Origin: Odobenus rosmarus divergens
Lineage: Eukaryota > Chordata > Mammalia > Carnivora > Odobenidae
DNA: 64,000 nucleotides
Direction of reading: 5' to 3'
Assembly: GCF_000321225.1 (NCBI RefSeq)
Contig: NW_004450276.1
Coordinates: forward strand, 5,347,387-5,411,386
Shown here in pieces: positions 59,911-64,000 of the stretch. The notes under the pieces were generated by a model. That model saw nothing but the letters and a program-made list of their open reading frames with translations, was not told where the DNA came from and ran no database searches. The translations under genes were made by a program, and so were the position numbers. Position 1 is the first letter of the stretch. The number at the start of each line of letters is the position of its first letter.

Positions 59911-59964
59911 AGAGTCAGACAGTTAACTGACCGAGCCACCCAGACATCCCTAGACTCCACTCTT

Positions 59965-61329
59965 GATGAAGGGAGTAGCAGAGTGACATTGCAAAGGAAG
60001 CGGGGACACAAGAGGCGTGGCTCACTGAGGTCATGATTGTCATACACGACCACACTACACATGGGGGTCCCCACCTGGGGTTGGGGTTAGTCTGACAAGT
60101 ACGATGGAGCCTAAGTTCCTCAGACAGCCACAACCGTGTTTCATCCCAGTACCTTCGGAACGGATGGAGCACCCCATCAGCCATGTACAAGGCAAGAGCC
60201 CATGGCCTGGTGAATAAAGAAGGAAGTATGGATGGTAATTGAAAAATTCTTTGCTTTTTCTAGCTCTATGTGGGGGATTTGAATGAAGTTGGAGTTCCGA
60301 CAGTTAGACAGGTGAGGACTGAGACATCAAAATATTATCATTATTAGGTTGTTTCTATTTTTTTGTTTGTTTGTTATGTTACCTATTTTGATAGCCTTGT
60401 ATTTTCCCCTTGGCTTGTGACCTGGGAAGCACATATCATTCTAATAAGCTTGATTTACTGGCTTTCTAACCCATAGCAGATTAAAAGGAGCAAATAAAAG
60501 GGAAACAAAAGAAGTACTGGTTCTCAGTTCTCTGACAAAAGCAAAAATGACCATAGGAAGCCTGGCAGAAAGGGAGAGTTCAGAAAAGCTATAAAAAGCA
60601 AATTCAATTATTCAAAAAAACTTAACAGTCTGGGGTCATATACTGTAGAGACAGAACATCCTGTATCATATCCCAACTGTATTTATAACCAAGACCTCAG
60701 AAATGTTTAATTATTTTCAGTATATACAAGTAAAGAACACAGAAGATCATGTATAATAAAATCTCACAATAATGCAAAATTGCAAATTTGAATATAACTT
60801 AATTGGTAATTGGCCCCAAAGTGTGGGAGGAAGGGAATAAAGTGACCTCAGGATCCTATGGGATATTTTCACTTAGTGAGTGTATGGTCAGTTGTGTATA
60901 GTATAATTTTCTTATGTTGACATTTCAAGGACTTAGCCAACCCAGAAAATTCACTTTTATGAATCCCCCAATGATGCCAAACACACAAAGTATTACTTAA
61001 CTATTTTCTGCCTAATTGGCACTGATTTCAAAAGAACTGAAATCTACTCTTTTTTTTCAGTTGTACTATACATTTCTGCAAAATGCTTTTTATTCACAAA
61101 TATTATTTGATCACTGTAAATTTCTTAAAGGTACAGGTATGTTTACTGCCCTCGTAAAGATGAATCTATAAATATTCAAGAAAGGCAAAGTAACTCGCCA
61201 CATAGTTGGTTAGGACTCACATATTTTGACATTAACTGAGCTATCACCCCCATCAGGGAGCATGTTTAGAGGACCTCTAGAGTGTTCACTCAATTCTAAT
61301 GTATGGGGTAGGAGAGATTCACCAAACCA
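59965..61329. other. No feature recognised
   Basis: AT-rich DNA with no repeat or coding signal that I can identify. Confidence 0.55.
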
Positions 61330-62293
61330 AGGAATTCTGGGACAAGAACTAGGTGCCTACAATTCAAATCAATTCTGACACTATCAGCCAGGGATAGAGT
61401 CAGACTCCACAGGTTAAGTGTTCAGTCCTATAAGACTGCCCCCCTCCTGCCCCACTTCAGACACCAATCATAAACCCAGTTTGGGGGCACCTGGGTGGCT
61501 CAGTTGGTTGGGCGACTGCCTTCAGCTCAGGTCATCATCCGGGGTCCTGGAATCGAGCCCCATGTGGCTCCCTGCTCAGTGGGGAGTCTGCTTCTCCCTC
61601 TCCCTCTGTGATCTCTCTTGCTTTCACTCTCTCTCAAATAAATAAATAAATAAAATCTTTTAAAAAGTAAATAATAAGCCTAGTTTGTTACCTGTGCTTC
61701 TGATCGACTGACTGTAGATGAGATGTTCCATGACCTCCTCTACCTTGGGATTTGATTAATTTGCTAGAGCGGTTCACAGAATTCACAGAAGCATATTCCT
61801 TACTAGATTACCAATTTATTATAAAAGAATATAATACAGGAACAGCTGGATGAAAGAGATGCATAAGTATGGGGAAGGGGCAGGAGTTACATGCTCTTTC
61901 CAATCGTCCCACTCTCCCCCAAATCTCCATGTGTTTACCAACCCAGAAGCTCTCCAAACCCTGTCCTTCTGGTTTTCTATGGAGACTTTATGACACAGCC
62001 CTGATTGATTAAATCATTGGCCACTGATGAGTGATTCTACCTCCAGCCCCTCTTGCCTTCCCAGAGGTCAGAGGGTAGGACTGAAAGTTCTAACCTTGTA
62101 GTCACATGGTTGGTTCCCCTAGCAACCAGCCCCCATCATTAAGTGTCATTCAAAGACACCTCATTAACATAACAAAAGACACTAAATTCTCATTCTTTAG
62201 GAAATTCCAAGGGTTTTAGGAGCCCTGTACCACAAATGGGGGACAAAGACTAAATATATATTTCTTATTATAAATCACAATATCACAACCTCA
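61330..62293 (-). repeat. ERVL-like LTR (MER21-like), split by a SINE
   Basis: Long LTR read on the minus strand. On + it contains the familiar segments gattaatttgctagagcgg, gattaaatcattggccactg and aaatatatatttcttattat near its end. It is interrupted by a SINE at 61484-61674. The family name is from memory and tentative; a shorter relative lies at 24640-25145. Confidence 0.6.
61484..61674 (+). mobile_element. Can-SINE inside the ERVL-like LTR
   Basis: Full-length. TSD taaacccagtttg/taagcctagtttg (61471-61483, 61675-61687), 11/13. Confidence 0.94.
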
Positions 62294-62541
62294 CCAAAAG
62301 CCAGTTGAGGAGGGCCCCAGAGGCAGTCTGGGGGCTTTCAAAAGTGGCCCTCTCTGCAATAGGACCATGTCCACATGAATTGATGGAGATCCACAGTGCC
62401 CCATCCTCTCTGCCTTTTCTACATATATGACTTTGGTTTAATTAATCCATGGAATCTGATTATAACCATTTCCCTACACAGAATGGTGTCTGGGCCCCCA
62501 ACCCAGCTCCACTTTCAACATCATAGACTGGACATTAGCAT

Positions 62542-62940
62542 TCAGTCCGTTATGCTTCTTTTTTTTTTTCCAGATTCATAATTTATTGTACAAATTGAGT
62601 ATCACATGACGAGTTGGCATTAGCTTTTCCAGGCATGCGAACTTAACAGATGAGGTACAGGTTAAAATTCGTTTATGTTGCTTTCGCAGCTGGTGTTTTT
62701 TTAGACCTTAACTTGAAGTATAAGATCATCAAAGCAATGCCTCCATATGTAGCCAGTACACAATTCATTCTACCTGTGAGAGTATAAGAGTTGAAATATT
62801 TTTTGATACCAAGTGAAATGGAATTGAGCATCAGTTTCTGGACCTGCCATGATTTCAGTCTTGCAGAAGGCACCATTTCCGCTGGTTGTGTCCTTCAACG
62901 TATACAGCTACCCCGCAGTCGGGCAGTCCATTATGCTTCT
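62542..62940 (-). pseudogene. ATP5MK: ATP5MK (USMG5/DAPIT) processed pseudogene, frameshifted
   Basis: Intronless retrocopy of the small mitochondrial ATP synthase membrane subunit DAPIT (family length about 58 residues), which acts in the inner membrane. Reading the minus strand, the ATG is at 62850 and the first 13 codons (MAGPE start) are recognisable. One extra T near codon 14 then breaks the frame. In the shifted frame the rest continues to TAA at 62675-62673, including GIKKYFNSYTLTGRMNCVLA and the C-terminal KLRSKKTP. A polyadenylation signal AATAAA (62587-62582) and an A tail (T run at 62558-62569 on +) follow. A 17-bp target-site duplication (cagtccgttatgcttct at 62542-62558, cagtccattatgcttct at 62924-62940, one mismatch) flanks it, so this is an L1-mediated retrocopy. 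About 70 bp of 5' UTR is kept. The high identity beyond the frameshift suggests moderate age. Functional translation is unlikely. Confidence 0.95.
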
Positions 62941-63090
62941 ATACCCAACCTCACACCATTCCTGTTCTGGACCTCATTGTATTTCCAATCTTGGCAAGGG
63001 CAACTTGTAGGAAATCTATCCTGTTGCAAAGCCTATATAGGACATCTCTATTCTTGTATACACATTACCCATGATCCATTAGAAGTATTT

Positions 63091-63199
63091 TTTTTAAGAT
63101 TTTATTTTTAAGTACTCTCTACACCCAATGTGGGGGTCAAACTCACAACCCTAAGATCAAGAGTCATGCACTCTATAGACTGTGCTAGCCAGGTGCCCC
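63091..63199 (-). mobile_element. Short CT-poor Can-SINE
   Basis: Reverse copy with agtactctctacacccaatg and no CT body. Perfect 15-bp TSD ccattagaagtattt (63076-63090, 63200-63214). Confidence 0.93.
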
Positions 63200-63389
63200 C
63201 CATTAGAAGTATTTCTAGTACTACCTCTTCAGTGGACAAACTGAGATAAAGATACTTTATGGTAGTTTGGTCAAGTTGGCGGACTAGGTAGGTAGCCATG
63301 CTAAGACTAGAATTTGAGACTCATTATTTGTTTCTTCCACTGCTTGAAACTAAAGAAGAGAAAAGTAGCTATACAAAGTATGTATTCAT

Positions 63390-63540
63390 TTGATGAGCAT
63401 TTATTAGACGACTTCTATAGCCAGCCATGGTGCCAGCTCACTTATAGATGTTTTTGCAGTGCCACCTGACATCAAGAAGCTTATAATTTAATTAAACCCA
63501 ATACATGTGAGCTTGTAATCAGTACCATCAAAGAGATTAA
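63390..63540 (-). repeat. L2/MIR-like fragment
   Basis: gatgagcatttattagacga, agccatggtgccagctcact and catcaagaagcttataattt. Confidence 0.55.
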
Positions 63541-64000
63541 AAATAAAATGCTATTGGATGACAAAGGAAGGAAATATTATTGCCAGCTGTGGGATCACAC
63601 TTCAAAAAGGTGTGACCTTGGAGCTGCTCCTTAACTGATCAGTTGGATTTGCACATGCAGAAATGGAGGAGGTAGAGAAAGAACATTTCTAGGTAAAGAA
63701 AACTTTACAACTTGGAACCCTGCTATAAGGATCCTGGTTAACCACGCCAGGGAGGGGAGAAAGGAAGGCCACAAGACTCCTTACAAGTTTGCCCATTTGG
63801 GTAGTACCATATTGAGGAAGAAGAAAGCTTCTGGGGCCTAGAGAAAGTTACCCAGCATGCAAAACTTGATAGTCTAAACACATGTCAATAGAGAAAATGT
63901 GGTGATCTAGTAGTCAAGTGGCCAGCATTGGAAAAATCCAGCATGGGTTCATGGGGAGACCCACGGACAGGCCAAATGTGGGGACAGGAATCTAGGACCA
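63541..64000. other. No feature recognised
   Basis: Ordinary DNA to the window end. Confidence 0.6.

Larger units (their letters stand above)
59305..59950 (-). mobile_element. Outer SINE of a three-layer SINE nest
   Basis: Older reverse SINE split into 59305-59507 and 59924-59950 (gaccgagccacccagacatc). TSD tagattctactctt/tagactccactctt (59291-59304, 59951-59964), 12/14. Contains the two SINEs listed next. Confidence 0.92.

Overview
This window is nuclear DNA from a mammal of the order Carnivora and holds no host protein-coding gene that I can support. The diagnosis rests on about 39 Can-SINEs: tRNA-Lys-derived SINEs that open GGCGCCTGGGTGGCTCAG, carry a CT-rich segment and end in AATAAA-rich A tails. 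Canid SINEC_Cf-type and felid-type variants are absent. The copies look like those of non-canid caniforms (bears, pinnipeds, mustelids); this placement is inferred from remembered family consensus, not from a search.

The layout is typical of an intergenic or deep-intronic segment built by repeated retrotransposition. 0-16 kb: scattered SINEs, MaLR/MLT1 LTRs, MIR and L2 relics and a 260-N gap. 17-20.3 kb: an old L1 (+) with several later insertions. 21-25 kb: a 5'-truncated carnivore L1 3' end (-, with a 50-N gap), a MIR split by a SINE, and an ERVL-like LTR. 28.5-28.9 kb: a head-to-head inverted pair of young SINEs. 30.0-32.4 kb: a decayed endogenous retrovirus (-) with a 5' LTR, a primer-binding site and a broken protease. 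34.9-36.2 kb: two solo LTRs. 37.8-42.9 kb: an ancient L1 (+) that keeps a 5'-end-like sequence and a 3' tail but is internally deleted and carries five SINE insertions or fragments. 44.6-47.9 kb: SINEs, a GC-rich patch and a 429-N gap. 50.4-53.8 kb: a micro-L1 and the C-terminal half of an L1 ORF2 with its 3' UTR. 54-61 kb: more SINEs, including a three-layer nest. 61.3-62.3 kb: an ERVL-like LTR. 62.5-62.9 kb: the only recognisable host-gene-derived sequence, a processed pseudogene of ATP5MK (USMG5/DAPIT, a small ATP synthase subunit) with a frameshift, an A tail and a 17-bp target-site duplication.

There is no operon or pathway here. The parts are related by insertion history: L1 enzymes mobilised the SINEs and the ATP5MK retrocopy, and target-site duplications (TSDs) allow layering of many insertions. 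I found no convincing new biological system. The most useful observations are L1 copies with extra sequence between their tail and their TSD (possible 3' transductions), composite or tandem SINEs, the nested and inverted SINE structures, and the ERV relic.
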